A DNA stretch of 64,000 bases, from the NCBI GenBank assembly GCA_020881915.1, contig JAJFPB010000003.1, positions 1,674,001 through 1,738,000 of the forward strand, written 5' to 3'. The DNA is from Paramyrothecium sp. XJ0827 (lineage: Eukaryota > Ascomycota > Sordariomycetes > Hypocreales > Stachybotryaceae). Position 1 is the first letter of the stretch; each line of letters begins with the position of its first letter. Positions 37,913 through 48,087 of the stretch are shown piece by piece. The notes below the pieces were generated by a model. It saw nothing but the letters and a program-made list of their open reading frames with translations. It searched no databases and was not told the origin of the DNA. Position numbers and translations under genes: made by a program.

Positions 37913-38975
37913 ATGAAGACCAACCTTGAACTCATTCACCTGACAGACCAGTTAAGTCTATTAATACCGGAGTTATACTAGAAGAAAGTCCTTCAATGGC
38001 TAACTCTGTGTGAATAGATTCCCCTACCCAGACAAGAATCCGGAGGATCACCAACGCCTTCTCAGTGGCTCCTACATATTAACATGGGCGGATGAGAATG
38101 GCGAGTACCCCATCGGGTACATCTTAGACCGAGTGGTCCAGGCACTTCTGCGCGTTCCGGAAGATGTCAGAGGTCAGATGGATCTTGATGAACAAAAGCG
38201 GACTATCGCCTTGTTCCGGCTGCCCACCGAGGAAGAAAGGACACGCCAGCTTGCTGCGCTTGCTGATTATTGGCGCAAGAACAAGACCTTTAAGCTGCTC
38301 AAGGGCTGGCGCAATGAGCCGTGGCCCGTGTACAGTCGCAAGGGCGAACTGCTGTTCAGCATGGAGAGGGCAGCGATGGGATTGCTAGGCACTATGAGGT
38401 ATGGCGTTCACATGATCGCTTACGTCCGTGACGGCAACGCTCCGTACGGCGTTAAGTTCTGGGTACCCAAGCGAGCGGCCGATAAGTCCACCTTCCCGAG
38501 CATGCTGGACAACACCGTCGCAGGCGGCCTCATGACGGGCGAGGATCCGTTTGAATGCGTCATCCGCGAAGCAGATGAAGAGGCGGACCTACCTGACGCG
38601 GTGGTTCGCAGCGGCGCGCGCTGCGTGGGCACAGTCACTTACATTTACATCACCGAGGAGGAGCACGTTGGGGAAGGTGACTTTATTTACCCCGAGTGTC
38701 AATGGGTCTATGAGCTCGAACTGCCGGCAGACGTCGTCCCCAAGCCCAAGGATGGCGAGGTGGCCGAATTCCGCCTGTGCGATGTTGACGAGGTGAAGCG
38801 GGATCTAGCGGACGGCAAATACAAGCCCAACTGCGCGCTGTGCGTCATTGACTTTTTTATACGCCACGGCATCCTGACCCGAGACAACGAGCCAGACTTG
38901 GCGGAGATACAGCGCAGGTTGCATCGCGAAATACCGTTTCCCGGTCCGCACCAGAGCAATTGGCGCAGGTCGTGA
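37913..38975 (+). CDS. Nudix hydrolase with N-terminal DUF4743-like domain
   Basis: Predicted pyrophosphohydrolase of the fungal/plant group related to yeast YJR142W and plastid Nudix 20/24-type enzymes, which act on oxidised thiamine or other nucleoside-like diphosphates; the substrate here is not determined. Exons 37913-37950 and 38018-38975 give 331 aa. The 38-nt first exon (MKTNLELIHLTD) joins in phase 2 to restore QFPYPDKNP. The N-terminal domain includes YILTWADENGEYPIGYIL. The Nudix box is intact at about residues 182-204 (GGLMTGE, then READEEADL, matching Gx5Ex7REUxEExGU except for the final glycine). It converges on RPB8 with 189 bp between stop codons. Confidence 0.88.
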
Positions 38976-39164
38976 GATTTGGGCCCAGCCTGTTGTGCGC
39001 AGGCCCCCTTGCCTCAGCAGTGAGAAACCTGGACCTCAGCAGCGGCCGTGCATTGCACCGAAAAACACACCATTGGGTATCATTCCATCCTGCGAACTGT
39101 AGTACAATTCACGATCCTCTCGCAGGGCAAGGCTCGCTTCTGGAACAGCTAGTCTCGTTTTGAC

Positions 39165-39724
39165 TTATTTCTTGATCATGAGGTAGACGTTGTCAACACG
39201 GAGAGGCGTCAACTTCTTTACAGGGCCTTGGAGCGACATGAGCAATCCGCCGAAGGAAGTGTACGCGTTGCTGCCGGGGAGAAAACTAGGTTAGCTGCCA
39301 TGTCTCGGGGACCAAGGGGAGCGGGACAAGAGAAAGGACAAAGGACAAGGGGACCGCGTAAGGGAGAGCTTCGCACGTACATGGTGTTGCCATCATAAGT
39401 CTCCTCGAACTTGTAGATTTTGCCGTAACACACATAGTCGTACAGGTCCGCAAGAGTGGCCGGCGCATCGCCCGCCTTGCCAACGTCCCTCCAGCCCTTG
39501 TCTTCTTCCTTGCTTCCATCCGGCGACAATGTCGTGGTGAGAACAACGTGCAGGGTCTCGCCGACACTGCAGGGGAACAGCTCAATGTTGATGTCGAGGA
39601 CCATGACGGTCTGGGAGTCGTTCGAGGTGCAGGAGATTCGGGCGACACGATCGTACTTTGACTGATCGTAGTCGGTCACCGTGAAGGCATCCTCGAAGAG
39701 CGTTGCGTCGCCGCCGCCAGACAT
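39165..39724 (-). CDS. RPB8: RNA polymerases I, II and III shared subunit RPABC3 (Rpb8)
   Basis: Small OB-fold subunit common to all three nuclear RNA polymerases. Exons 39724-39381 and 39270-39165 (110-nt intron 39271-39380) give 149 aa, the family length. The sequence starts with LFEDAFTVTDYDQSKYDRVARI and contains LDINIELFPC and ADLYDYVCYGKIYKFEE. The second exon restores the conserved FGGLLMSLQGP and ends in VDNVYLMIKK. It shares a 533 bp divergent upstream region with ELP4. Confidence 0.94.
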
Positions 39725-40257
39725 GATGACAGTCGAGGAGAGGTCGAATTATATAATGCCCGAAATCGACTTGGTATGGAACAAGAAAGGTAGCTGTGGA
39801 AGGCTCAGCAAGTATTCTTTCCAAAGGCCTGGACTCTCGGTACTACTTTTCCTCGATTAGATATTGAGAAATTGTCAAATGGAAGGTGTCGATGGCGCAC
39901 GGGATAGTTGCAAATCGCTAAATCGAGGCGCAGACCCCCACCATGCCAGCGACACCCCACCATCCGCCGTCATGCCCTTTGCCTGGCACGGCCTCGCGTA
40001 TGGAGCATGTCAACCACATGTTTTCCCATGTGAAGTGAATAGCTTTTTTGTATTCAACCGTTATCATCTTGGGGCGTTTTCGTCAAATCGAAGAATAAAG
40101 TGTATGTGTTGGCACCCTCGAGTGTGGGCTGTGTGATGTGACGGCAATATTGTCCTGAAAACCCCAAATCTACGGCACACCAATCATACAGCCCAAGTCA
40201 CATCACTTTTTTCCTTTGCTCTTTTTCGGTATTGGCATCGGTCAGCGCCTTGTCATC
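39725..40257. other. Divergent promoter region of RPB8 and ELP4
   Basis: Must drive both flanking genes. A pyrimidine-rich tract at about 40204-40230, just before the ELP4 ATG, resembles fungal transcription-start or leader sequence. No gene is seen; a 90-codon frame at 39864-40136 is unsupported. Confidence 0.55.
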
Positions 40258-41454
40258 ATGTCCTTTCGAAAACGGAACGTGGTCCTCGGGACCCCTAGTC
40301 CTGCGGCAACGCCTATCGCTAGGCAGCATAAGACTTTGGCAACAGGGACACGTCCCTCGCCCCTTGACGGCAGGGTGACTACGTCCACCGGCACCTCATC
40401 CTTGGACCATCTCCTCGCTGGCCATGCGGGATTGCCGCTCGGCACCAGCATATTGATAGAGGAGACGGGAACAACAGACTTTGGAGGGATTCTCTTGAGG
40501 TACTATGCAGCTGAGGGTCTAGTCCAAGGACACCACGTCCATGTTCTGGGAGTCGACGATTCCTGGCGAAGAGAGCTTCCTGGACTTGGAAGCGAAACAA
40601 AGTCTAGGTCAAGCAAGATGGATGCTGGTTCGGATGACAAGATGAAAATCGCTTGGCGCTACGAGGCCCTCAGCAACAGAGAGGCTCCAGCAAGAGGTAT
40701 GTTCATGTCTGAGCTGGCCCCCCATACCACCGTCTGACGAAAGCCTCAAGAACCTCTTCTATCTTCCTCAACCAGTCAAGGAACCGCCGTGTTCTGCCAC
40801 AATTTTGACTTGACCAAGCGACTGGATGGCAGCGCAGTTCAGGGCCAGTTTCGGGGCTCACCGACCATCGACAATCTTACGCCGTCAAAATCTCATCTCT
40901 CTCCCTTTAAAAAATTCATTGCCGACGTCTTTCTCAAAGTGCGAGATTCATCACCGGCAACAGTTCACCGAATCATTATCCCAAGCCTTCTCTCGCCGAC
41001 AATCTTCCCGTCGTCTTTCGCCCGTCCGGCAGAGGTGTTGCAGTTACTCCACGGTCTGAGGGCTCTGCTGCGCACATTCCCTACTCGCGTCACAGCCATG
41101 ATGACGCTGCCGATAACGCTATATCCCCGTTCCACAGGGCTCACGCGGTGGGCGGAGCTACTATCCGACGGCGTGCTCGAGCTGACGCCCCTGCAACATC
41201 AAATTCAAGTGAGCCGAGATCCTTCTGGCGACGCCAAATCGCAGGGTCTCCTCCGGGCGCATAGTTTGCCTGGATTTCATGAGAAGGGCGGTGGCTTGGA
41301 GGGAAGCTGGCTTCGCGAGGATCTATCATTCAAGCTCAGCAGCTCCAGTGGTCTCATCATCACACCCTTCAGTTTACCTCCAGTTGGCGAAACGGAGGAG
41401 GAGGCAAAGTCGCATAAAGAAGAAAAGGCGAAGAAGGAATCCCTTGATTTCTAA
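40258..41454 (+). CDS. ELP4: Elongator complex subunit 4 (PAXNEB family)
   Basis: Part of the Elp4-5-6 RecA-like ring of Elongator, which supports wobble-uridine modification of tRNA. Exons 40258-40696 and 40751-41454 give 380 aa. Family features are MSFRKRNVVLGTPSP at the start, GTSILIEETGTTDFGGILLRYYAAEG, KIAWRYE, and FCHNFDLTKRL soon after the intron. The C-terminal LREDLSFKLSSSSGLIITPFSLPP is typical, and the protein ends in a Lys/Glu-rich tail. The intron acceptor at 40750 (CCTCAAG, with a CTGAC branch site 14 nt upstream) was chosen over a nearer CAG because only it preserves frame. Confidence 0.92.
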
Positions 41455-42017
41455 ACAGTCGTGTCTTCCTGCCAGAACACACGGGCTGAGTGGTTCCTGG
41501 CAGTGCACACAAAAGAAACGCCCGTCGCACCTTAAATTGCTTTACCGGGTCACCCCACCATAGCACCGAGCTTCCATTTCTCACTTTACCAAATATGACC
41601 ATTATCCACCTCGCTCTGCCCAAAGGTATATAGCATCGTCATATCTCTCAAACGGGGCACAGCTCTTCGTACCTGCATCAATACAACTCCACATAAAGAA
41701 ATTTATTTCCTTTCTCTACAACCCTTCTATCTCTTCACCACGAATTCTTCACTCTCGCAACAAGCGCCTTTATTCAGGTGCGGGTTTCTCAGAGGTAAGC
41801 ATAATGTTCCCTTTTCACTCCATCGCGCGTGGTTTTTATCATGATTATGCAATTGAAAATCTGTCAATCCACTGAAACACTGTGATGACTCCAATCAACA
41901 TTACGAAGACGACTTATGACTTCAAAACCACTATATCTCTTTTCCCTCTACTCGCTCAGCATGACACACGAATGTCGAAGTTGGTTAACTAACTGTGTGC
42001 TTCATGTCAGGTCTACC
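41455..42017. other. ELP4-SEN34 intergenic region with SEN34 5' leader
   Basis: Contains the end of the ELP4 transcript and the SEN34 promoter and leader, including a likely leader intron (41795-42010). A TATA-like GGTATATAG occurs at about 41624-41632. Confidence 0.5.
41795..42010 (+). other. Probable intron in the SEN34 5' untranslated region
   Basis: GTAAGC donor at 41795, a GGTTAACTAAC branch region at about 41980 and a CATGTCAG acceptor at 42010, only 7 nt before the SEN34 ATG. Removing it removes the upstream in-frame ATG at 41916, which would add a non-conserved hydrophobic extension. Confidence 0.65.
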
Positions 42018-42872
42018 ATGGCTACCTCAGCTCCTGTGAGGATATCGCTTATCGCAGGGCGATATCTTGTCTTTGACGCCGACGATGTTGCGACTCTCCG
42101 ACGCGAGGACAATATCAACGGCACACTCGTAGGGACTACACCGCAGCAGCCCACGCAGAACATTTTCCTCAGTCTGCCCGTAGAGTTACGTCCGGAAGAA
42201 GCCGAGGCATTGGTCCACAAGAAGTCCGCCTATGTTGTAGATGATGTGGCCGCCCACCGGTCCACCCTGCGTTCCTCCGATCCAGCCGCCAGGAAGGCTT
42301 ACATCGAGGCCATGAAGCGCAGGAAGCAGACGGCGCAGGCGGTTCTTTTGGAGAAGCACGCCCAAAAGGCAGCCGAGGTCGCTCAAAGGCTTGGAAGAGC
42401 TGCTCCTACGCAGTCAACATCCCAGATGTCGGATGCGGCCGCCGAAGCGCAGACCAATTCCTCCAGTAATGCAGGCCCTGGAGGTGGTCCAGTGGCTACG
42501 TCTTCCCAGCTTGGTGTGATTAGCGTGACTCCAACATCAAGCCGTGATCTCATCACAAAACAAGATAATAGCGCAAATGTTGTTCGTGACATCCTCCGAG
42601 GACCACTGTGCAGTTTTCTGCAGGACGCCGGTTACTACATGACACCGGGCTTACGCTTCGGGGCCCGGTACAGTGTCTACCCCGGTGATCCCCTGCGGTT
42701 CCACGCACACTTCATGGCAAACCAATATGCATGGGATGAACAAATACCTCTCCTGGATATTGTTGGTGGAGGCCGACTCGCAACAGCTGTGAAGAAGGCA
42801 TTCCTCATCGGCGGACAAGAACCCACATCTGAGTCCATAAAAGTATTCAGTATAGAGTGGGCTGCTATGTAA
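42018..42872 (+). CDS. SEN34: tRNA-splicing endonuclease catalytic subunit Sen34
   Basis: One of the two nuclease subunits of the tRNA intron endonuclease; Sen34 cuts the 3' splice site. A single coding exon gives 284 aa, starting MATSAPVRISLIAGRYLVFD. The C-terminal nuclease domain has the catalytic triad with correct spacing: Tyr221, His229 (YPGDPLRFHAHF) and Lys260 (AVKKAFLIG). The middle is an Ala/Gln-rich helical linker. The start at 42018 lies directly after a likely leader intron. It converges on the Asi-type ligase gene with 241 bp between stop codons. Confidence 0.93.
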   Translation: MATSAPVRISLIAGRYLVFDADDVATLRREDNINGTLVGTTPQQPTQNIFLSLPVELRPEEAEALVHKKSAYVVDDVAAHRSTLRSSDPAARKAYIEAMKRRKQTAQAVLLEKHAQKAAEVAQRLGRAAPTQSTSQMSDAAAEAQTNSSSNAGPGGGPVATSSQLGVISVTPTSSRDLITKQDNSANVVRDILRGPLCSFLQDAGYYMTPGLRFGARYSVYPGDPLRFHAHFMANQYAWDEQIPLLDIVGGGRLATAVKKAFLIGGQEPTSESIKVFSIEWAAM

Positions 42873-43113
42873 CGAGCGGCTTGTTTGAAATAGGTAGTCT
42901 ATGAAATGTACAGAAAACTGGAAGAAAGACAACCCCCTACGCTACCTAGTTATCTCGTGACAGGAGAGCAGTTGAATTTATAAACCAAAGCGCAGTACAA
43001 AATCGCCAGTACAACGCGCCGACGCCAGAAATGCATGTGCTAATCAAAGTATCACGTTTGCTCTGGCTGTTGATGCCACAAAAAGAAATTAGCAAGTACG
43101 AAGTCGTTGCCCA

Positions 43114-45933
43114 TCATGGCACGAATATGCGGCTGAAGCTGATGACCTCCCGGCGGCAACAGACGCATTTGTCAAAGTTGTTCATTGCGAGCGAGACGCG
43201 GCAATCGTCACAGAGGCTTAGGCAGCGGCACGGCCAGACAATGATTGTCCTTGGAGAGCACTGGCATACTACGCATTGCGGTCCGTCACCGCCCATGCCT
43301 GCGGCGCCCTGCTGCCACTGAGCGGCCTCTCCCTGTTTGTGAGATGGCGCCTGCCTCCGTGAAAGGAGAAGTTGCTCCAACAAGCGCTCCTCGTCTTCCG
43401 GCGAAAGCTTCGCCGGCCGGCCGATGCTCGTAGTCTGCCCGGTACGTGGCGGCATGACGGTGAGAACCTTCGTACGCTTCAGCTGCTCGATCCGTCGGAA
43501 TTGAGATCGTGTCATAATGCGGTCGCTCTGGAAGTGTGCCGAAAGCCTTGATGCTTCTTCTCGCTCTTCCGGGTTTTGGGGGTGCAAAAGTCGAGCGAGA
43601 TCCCCTATGTGCAATGGACTATCCACGGCCGGTGTGGTCTGTCGACTTGCCCGAGGCGAGAGTTGCGTCGGTGTTCTTTGTCCTGAGTCTTCCGATTCCC
43701 ACCCGTTTTCTTCAGCATCTGTTTCGCCGCCGTAGGTTGACATGGATATGATACTTGTAGTATCCCAATCATCCTCTTGATCTGGTGTAAAGTCACCGCT
43801 TGAATCGTTCGAGCCCCACCAGCCCCCCTTAAGCCAGTAATTGTACAAGTCCCTATCAAGGACTTCATCGTCCTGATCATTGTCGACTCTTCTGAACTCA
43901 GCCTCCACGTCTAGAACATCTTGCGCGGTGCCAGGTCCGTTGTCAGTAATGGCAGTGCTTTGACCTGTACCACTGCGGCCCGCGATTTCCTGAGCTTTTG
44001 ACTCTCCATCCTTACTGAGTTTTGGTCGATGCGCTAGCCATAGCAGCCAAGCAGGTTGACTTCTGATGCGAAGCAAAGCCAGAGTCCGCAGCGCAGCAAT
44101 TGCTAGCAACTTCGCGATTAGCTTGTTTATGCTTAGAACGAATTCAAGAGCCATCAGCCACCGTGAACTTCGCTCGGTAGCCCCGATGCCAGCTCGCCCC
44201 CCGCGCTCGCGGCCTTTTGGTACTTTTTGCGCGGCACGCTCTCTGGCATAACCATTGGAAGCTCCAAGCGGTCCACCCTTAACGGGTATCAGGCCGATTG
44301 CACCTATCTGGTCATACTTGGAACTAGGAAGTCCCATGCCAATCCATTGTTTATGCATTTCTTCAGCCTCGCGCAGACGCGCTTCTTCAAGCCATGTATG
44401 CTGCTTGAGGCTGACCCCACGATCCTCATTGAGGTAGACAGCTTCGCTGGCCATGGTGATGGCGGCAAATCCAGTTCTGAGCAATGCTGTATAGAAATCC
44501 ATTTCCCGGTTGATGCGTATTTCCGACAAAGACACGTTTGCCTGCATATTCTCGTGAGCGTGGGCTATCCGCTGGCGGAATGTCATGGGTGCTAGCTCGG
44601 GATTGCTGGATGACGCCCATGCTGAGATGACAAGGGCCAAGCCATAAATGCATGAACAAACGAGAATGCCACACAAAACAAGGACGTGTGGAACAAAGCC
44701 AATAATGCACACCGTAGGGTACCTCAACAGCCCTTGGGTAGCTGGCTCGTCAAGGCTAAAGGTAAAAACGCTCCATACAATGCTTGCCATGAAGCAGAGA
44801 CCCCAAAGGCCAGTATTCACCAGCCGGTACTTGGCTTGTAAGTCGAAAATTCCCAGGACGTGGCTCGAAATATGGGACATGGCAGAAAGGAGTGCAACTA
44901 ATAGGACTTCTGGTGAGGTATTGACCCGCCTCAAGATCATTGACCTCGTCAAGGCTATCGATGTACCATTGGCGGGTTGAACGCTAGAGAAGCTACCCCA
45001 ACCCAGTTGGTTGCTGACAGCAGCATCGGCTTCGGCAAAAGCGAGGGACTGTTCGAAAAGGGTCATGCCGGTTTCCGCTGCAATTGGACGGCCCTGAATG
45101 GCGCACGAGAGTGTTTCGAGGAAGTGGCTTAGACAGAATGTACCAAACAAAGGCCAAAGGACGGACAGGGAACCACGAAGTTCTTGTGGCGACACATCCT
45201 CGACTGAGGGTGTCATGGCAACAGCTGTGCATGATTGCTGATCAGTGGCTCCTAGGAGGAGGGTAGAGCTGAGAGTATTGAGGACCGTATTCTCGTGTGA
45301 GAACATGAGATCGGAGGTTCGCGAAGCGTTTCCCCACCGTAGTAGGGAGAAGTCAGGCGATGTTTGGCACTGGATAGACTGCAGAAGGGAGCGGGCTTGG
45401 ATGAGCAGGAGAAGAACGGGTAAAATGCGGAGAATGATCCGTATGTGCCATCGGAATCGTGAGCGTCGCCTCGTAGCAGCAAAGATGTGAGTCCTGTTGA
45501 GAATGATCGCCATGGCGATGCAAGATATTGCCCATTTGCTAGTAGCGTAGCTAAAGACACTTCCCAGCCCGCGTGCGCCATCAACGGATAGACGAGACAC
45601 ATGAGATACCGGGTCTGCATCGGTGCCAATAGAAGCAGCTGACTCCATGGCGTTTGGTAGGTTCGAAAGGATAGTGTACGAGCGAAGCGGATCGGATTCC
45701 GGGGAAGGGGGCCCGGTGAATTGTTGGGTTGCGGCAAGGTTGAACGGCTCAGAAGAGGCGACAAAGGAACCCAGCTTCATGAACATGCGTGGCCCTGCCC
45801 GAACAATATCCTCCAGGGATGGCGCATAACGGGTAACGTTGACCGTCCAGGCAGTCAGGTTGTACCAGCTGGTCGCGTTCTGGGTACTGACGAAGCCAGT
45901 CGATGTTGGGGACGGAAGTATCGTGTCGGCCAT
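43114..45933 (-). CDS. Multi-pass membrane RING E3 ubiquitin ligase (Asi1/Asi3-like)
   Basis: In yeast, Asi1/Asi3 form an inner-nuclear-membrane ligase for nuclear-envelope protein quality control; a similar role here is inferred. A single exon encodes 939 aa from the ATG at 45933; the frame extends upstream only through GTG codons. The N-terminal part has several N-x-S/T sites and about five hydrophobic segments (for example WAISCIAMAIIL and IILRILPVLLLLIQA). The middle region is acidic and Ser/Thr-rich. The extreme C-terminus is a RING: CVVCQCSPRTIIVWPCRC, then CDDC and CVCC, ending ISFSRIFVP. The C-terminal RING with this WPCRCLSLC form is the typical feature of Asi-like fungal ligases. 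Confidence 0.87.
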   Translation of the reverse strand: MADTILPSPTSTGFVSTQNATSWYNLTAWTVNVTRYAPSLEDIVRAGPRMFMKLGSFVASSEPFNLAATQQFTGPPSPESDPLRSYTILSNLPNAMESAASIGTDADPVSHVSRLSVDGARGLGSVFSYATSKWAISCIAMAIILNRTHIFAATRRRSRFRWHIRIILRILPVLLLLIQARSLLQSIQCQTSPDFSLLRWGNASRTSDLMFSHENTVLNTLSSTLLLGATDQQSCTAVAMTPSVEDVSPQELRGSLSVLWPLFGTFCLSHFLETLSCAIQGRPIAAETGMTLFEQSLAFAEADAAVSNQLGWGSFSSVQPANGTSIALTRSMILRRVNTSPEVLLVALLSAMSHISSHVLGIFDLQAKYRLVNTGLWGLCFMASIVWSVFTFSLDEPATQGLLRYPTVCIIGFVPHVLVLCGILVCSCIYGLALVISAWASSSNPELAPMTFRQRIAHAHENMQANVSLSEIRINREMDFYTALLRTGFAAITMASEAVYLNEDRGVSLKQHTWLEEARLREAEEMHKQWIGMGLPSSKYDQIGAIGLIPVKGGPLGASNGYARERAAQKVPKGRERGGRAGIGATERSSRWLMALEFVLSINKLIAKLLAIAALRTLALLRIRSQPAWLLWLAHRPKLSKDGESKAQEIAGRSGTGQSTAITDNGPGTAQDVLDVEAEFRRVDNDQDDEVLDRDLYNYWLKGGWWGSNDSSGDFTPDQEDDWDTTSIISMSTYGGETDAEENGWESEDSGQRTPTQLSPRASRQTTPAVDSPLHIGDLARLLHPQNPEEREEASRLSAHFQSDRIMTRSQFRRIEQLKRTKVLTVMPPRTGQTTSIGRPAKLSPEDEERLLEQLLLSRRQAPSHKQGEAAQWQQGAAGMGGDGPQCVVCQCSPRTIIVWPCRCLSLCDDCRVSLAMNNFDKCVCCRREVISFSRIFVP

Positions 45934-47181
45934 CGAAGGTCGGCTTTCGAGACGAGGGCTCGCCACTGAGGCCACGAGAGATTGTCCTGAGATATCTTAG
46001 GTCACGCGGGCAGTGAGCCAAGATGAAGGCATGTTGTCGTGGTTCTCGAGGTTGTTGAGAGATGAAAGCAGAGAGTCGACGGCGGGCGGCGACGGTCTAG
46101 GATCGCGAATGAGGAGGCAGCGGGTTACCACCTCCCCAGACGGTACCTTACCTGTTGGAAGGCAACCAGACCGTATCGATAACGATCGTTTGCCGTATTA
46201 GGTACAGCCGCAGGCCTAGCTGCTTCCCATGCTTGCGCCAATTGCCCATGTCAGTAAGGTACCCGCTACTTGGTTGCTGCACCTACGACAGTTGCACCAA
46301 TAGCGCTAACACTAGCCTCAGGCCCGCCCCGGGGTATCCGTCGTCGACATGTTGTCTTACCTCAGGATCTTAGACGGTTGATTTGGGCGGGCCTCAAATG
46401 TTCGCTACACTCACCGCGACAAATCAGTCCCTATCTACGCTGGGTTCCATGTTGAGAAATTCGATGGCACAGATTGAAGCCTTCTTGATAGTGGGCTAGC
46501 TTCCGATTACGACTTGAGACGACCATGGGAAGTATTATCATGGTTTAGGGTAGGCTGGCTCCTGGCATGCCTCGTGCTATTCTCACTGCTCGTCGCGGTA
46601 ATTATATTGAAGATAGTCTGTGTTTCTCGCTGTTTTGACGCAAAATTGGCCTCTTCATACGTACCAGCAGAGGTGATCAAAATAGAATAACACAAGCGCC
46701 ACTTGTGACCCGGTCACAAGGAGTCTTGTTAACAACGACTAGGCCCTTTCACTTTACCGGACTGTGGGAGCCGCAGACAATTTGATACACCAGCTATCGA
46801 AGAGCAACCCTGCACTCCGTTGAAGCTCAATATTCTGCATTGCAGTCGAGTTCTCCACCAACAGCTTCATCCTCTGAGATTTGAGAGCACGGTGATTTGG
46901 TCGCAGCTCCCGAGCGATGTCCAAGACTGCTCGTCTGGAAGGTCGGTATTCGTGCTCTAATTCTGGTTTCGTCGTTACCCAAGCCACAATGGTTGCCTTC
47001 AAAAGACCTGCCACTGTTGGAGAAGAGTAACTATGCAAACCATTAGAAGCGGTTCCATTTTCAGAAATATATGTTCTCGTTGCTTCATCACATCGGAAGG
47101 GCCTTTCCAGTCTTGGGTTTAGCAGCCATGCGCTTGGAGTCTTTTCCAGTGAGTCGTGTCAGCTGAGGAGGGCAGATTATC
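45934..47181. other. Intergenic region between the Asi-like ligase and MTR3
   Basis: Both flanking genes run leftward, so this holds the ligase promoter and the MTR3 3' end. Includes GGTACC motifs at 46142-46147 and 46258-46263. Small frames such as 46754-47038 on the minus strand have no recognisable domain. Confidence 0.5.
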
Positions 47182-48087
47182 TTAAGCGCCAATGATTGCT
47201 TCCTCGAGGGAGGCTGAAATCGCTTGATATGTGCCCTTACTGGCTTGAATTGCGTGCGCCACCAAGCTTCGTTGGAGATCAGTGTCCGACGAAGGCAGAT
47301 TTCCTTTCAGCCAGAGATTCGTAACCTCATCTCGGCCAGGCAGATAACCTACACAGCAGGCGGCCAAGATTCTGTCATGCTCTGATGGTGCCGGATCAAG
47401 TACGAAATCTGATGCACCCCCGTCTGGAGCTGTGACAAGCGCTGCGACTCCTCCCGAAATCGTGTCCACGCAGTCGATCCCAGCATCAGCGATGGCCGCC
47501 GCGGCAACCGTAATGCAGTGGCTTAGTATAACCATCAAGTCCCATTCTTCGTTCCCGTGTTCAAGAGCCACCTCGCGGGCTTGATCGCCTTCGATAATGG
47601 TGACCACAACATCGACACCACTCTTTGGCCAACGATCTGCAATCAGGGCACCACGGAGTGCAGTCTCAAGATGTGTGCTGAGATCTCTTTCACTCGAGTC
47701 CCGAAGGTAGCCTCGTCGTTGCCTCGTTGCAAATGGGGCATACTTCACATGTGTCGAGAGGACCATATGTGGTGAGAAGGGCGCCGAGCGTGGCAGTGAC
47801 CTTGGGCCATGTACAGTGCATGTAAGCTTCATGCCACCTCTCGAAGAGCCTTGTTGCGGTTCCACCTCAAGGTATGCAGATCCCGAAGCAGAGGGCGTTA
47901 CGCCAGTTCTGAGATCTATGTAATGTTAGCTGTGTAGGGTCACGCAGTAACGCATAGCATGCTTCTTACATAGAGCCCGTATGCCGTTTGAGGCTCTCTG
48001 ACGGGAAGTAATGGAACTACCGTCCGTTTCATAGAGAGGAGGAAGTGTTGCTCCCGCAGGTCCATTCACCCTTCTTCTATCCGCCAT
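47182..48087 (-). CDS. MTR3: Exosome core subunit Mtr3 (RNase PH-like)
   Basis: Non-catalytic RNase PH-fold subunit of the RNA exosome ring, acting in nucleus and cytoplasm. Exons 48087-47970 and 47915-47182 (54-nt intron) give 283 aa. The start MADRRRVNGPAGATLPP is family-typical. After the splice, TGVTPSASGSAYLEV is followed by VHGPRSLPRSAPFSPH, VKYAPFATRQRRGYLRDSSERDLS and LETALRGALIADRWPKSGVDV, all conserved Mtr3 blocks. The C-terminal half contains AAAAIADAGIDCVDTISGGVAAL, typical of the fold. ANP1 is the next gene to the right, on the opposite strand. Confidence 0.92.
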
